From contig DEAM01000005.1 in assembly GCA_002347035.1 (NCBI GenBank), forward strand, positions 67,646-131,645: a DNA stretch of 64,000 bases, in the 5' to 3' direction. The notes under the pieces are model-generated. The model saw only the letters and a program-made list of their open reading frames with translations, was not told where the DNA came from and searched no databases. Positions 63,298 to 64,000 of the stretch are shown here, piece after piece. This DNA comes from Gemmatimonadales bacterium UBA2982. Lineage in GTDB: Bacteria; Gemmatimonadota; Gemmatimonadetes; Longimicrobiales; Gaopeijiaceae. The stretch's first letter is position 1. Each line of letters opens with the position of its first letter. Made by a program: the position numbers and the translations under genes.

Positions 63298-64000
63298 TTA
63301 ATCTTCCTCGCCTTGATACATGTCCTGTAGCTTGTTCACGACTGCCGGATCGGCAAGCGTGGTTGTATCTCCCACTGTTCGACCCTCGGCAATGTCTTTC
63401 AGCAAGCGGCGCATAATCTTGCCAGACCTCGTCTTTGGGAGGTCGGCGCTGAAGATCACAAGCTCTGGCTTGGCAATCGCCCCGATCTTCTTGGCAACAT
63501 GGTTCCGCAACTCTGTCTCGAGGGTTTCCGAGCTTCCGTGGCCCTCCTTGAGTGTCACAAATGCCGCAATCGACTCTCCCTTAATTTCGTGAGCCTTTCC
63601 TACCACGGCTGACTCTGCCACGGTTGGATGGTCCACCAAAGCGCTTTCAACTTCCATAGTACCGATACGGTGTCCTGCCACGTTCAGCACATCGTCGACC
63701 CTACCCAGGATCCAAAAATATCCATCGTCATCGAGCTTAGCCCCATCGCCCGGGAAGTAGGTGTTGTCCCACTTCGACCAGTAAGTCTCCCTAAACCGCT
63801 GATCATCACCCCAAACCGTGCGAAGCATCGATGGCCACGGTGAGCTGATTGCCAAGTAACCAGCTGAAGTTGTCTCTCCTGCCTCGTTAAGGATCTCCGC
63901 ATCGATACCTGGGAACGCTCGCGTGGCTGTTCCCGGTTTGGTTTCGGTAATCCCCGGCAGAGGAGTGATCATGATCGCTCCTGTTTCAGTTTGCCACCAT
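63298..64000 (-). CDS. acs: Acetyl-CoA synthetase, C-terminal part (cut by window edge)
   Basis: Activates acetate to acetyl-CoA. The frame is open through base 64000; upstream bases encode WWQTETGAIM, the Acs adenylate-forming motif. Seen within: YFPGDGAKLDDDGYFWILGRVDDVLNVAGHRI (in part), GESIAAFVTL and the acetylation-site Lys in PKTRSGKIMRRLL. About 234 residues are present, the C-terminal third of a roughly 650-aa enzyme. Convergent with the acyltransferase, 5 bp apart. Confidence 0.94.
   Translation of the reverse strand, partial: WWQTETGAIMITPLPGITETKPGTATRAFPGIDAEILNEAGETTSAGYLAISSPWPSMLRTVWGDDQRFRETYWSKWDNTYFPGDGAKLDDDGYFWILGRVDDVLNVAGHRIGTMEVESALVDHPTVAESAVVGKAHEIKGESIAAFVTLKEGHGSSETLETELRNHVAKKIGAIAKPELVIFSADLPKTRSGKIMRRLLKDIAEGRTVGDTTTLADPAVVNKLQDMYQGEED

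Overview
The window is a bacterial chromosome segment made almost wholly of housekeeping genes. I see no phage, transposase, integrase or CRISPR array. The organism is a diderm: SurA-type chaperones, lipobox lipoproteins, an outer-membrane beta-barrel candidate, an MltD-like transglycosylase and an EnvC-like factor are all present. It respires with c-type cytochromes (Ccm genes) and probably menaquinone (menG), and has a proton-pumping pyrophosphatase. Several poorly characterised proteins (the 596-aa secreted protein at 2980-4770, the 125-aa protein at 62018-62395, the M16 pair, the CxxxY-type CcmE) resemble proteins I associate with Gemmatimonadota, so a Gemmatimonadota-like bacterium is my best guess. 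That is inference; 16S or marker phylogeny would decide it.

Layout. 1-29454 is entirely on the minus strand. In transcription order it holds glmM-glmS-dtd-maf-glpK-LOG-like; the ccmE-F-(CcmI-like/zinc ribbon)-A-B-C-D cluster; an outer-membrane candidate; recA-alaS-small ORF-cpsB-like-cca; hflX-pdxJ-flippase-ispE; a cupin protein; tRNA-Gln with an abutting secreted protein; and prs-rplY-pth-hppA (hppA runs off the left edge). 29566-35862 (plus) has an M48 peptidase, purD, a tiny coupled ORF, mutM and two M16 peptidase subunits. menG (minus) follows, then a small membrane protein and an exported MDR oxidoreductase (plus). 38313-46308 (minus) has lepA, a ROK kinase, a PfkB-like kinase, a STAS-GHKL ATPase, a STAS-like partner, a trans-sulfuration enzyme and mrp. 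46485-58655 (plus) has DUF58, a BatA-like protein, mfd, two parvulin chaperones, pdxA, an EnvC-like lipoprotein, holB and moaC. The right end has an MltD-like protein, guaB, a small hypothetical and acs (minus, cut by the edge), with a hexapeptide acyltransferase on plus.

How they work together. Envelope functions recur: UDP-GlcNAc supply (glmM, glmS), isoprenoid precursor (ispE), outer-membrane protein folding (surA plus a lipoprotein parvulin), peptidoglycan remodelling (MltD-like, EnvC-like). pdxJ and pdxA together indicate the DXP-dependent vitamin B6 route. The Ccm cluster looks like the variant system in which CcmE binds heme through Cys (CxxxY) and CcmG/CcmH are absent locally. Gene packing is tight, with many 4-nt ATGA/GTGA overlaps. 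T-tailed hairpin terminators are nearly absent. The least ordinary regions are the Ccm cluster, the two-kinase/partner-switch cassette at 40810-44262, and the tRNA-Gln/secreted-protein junction.
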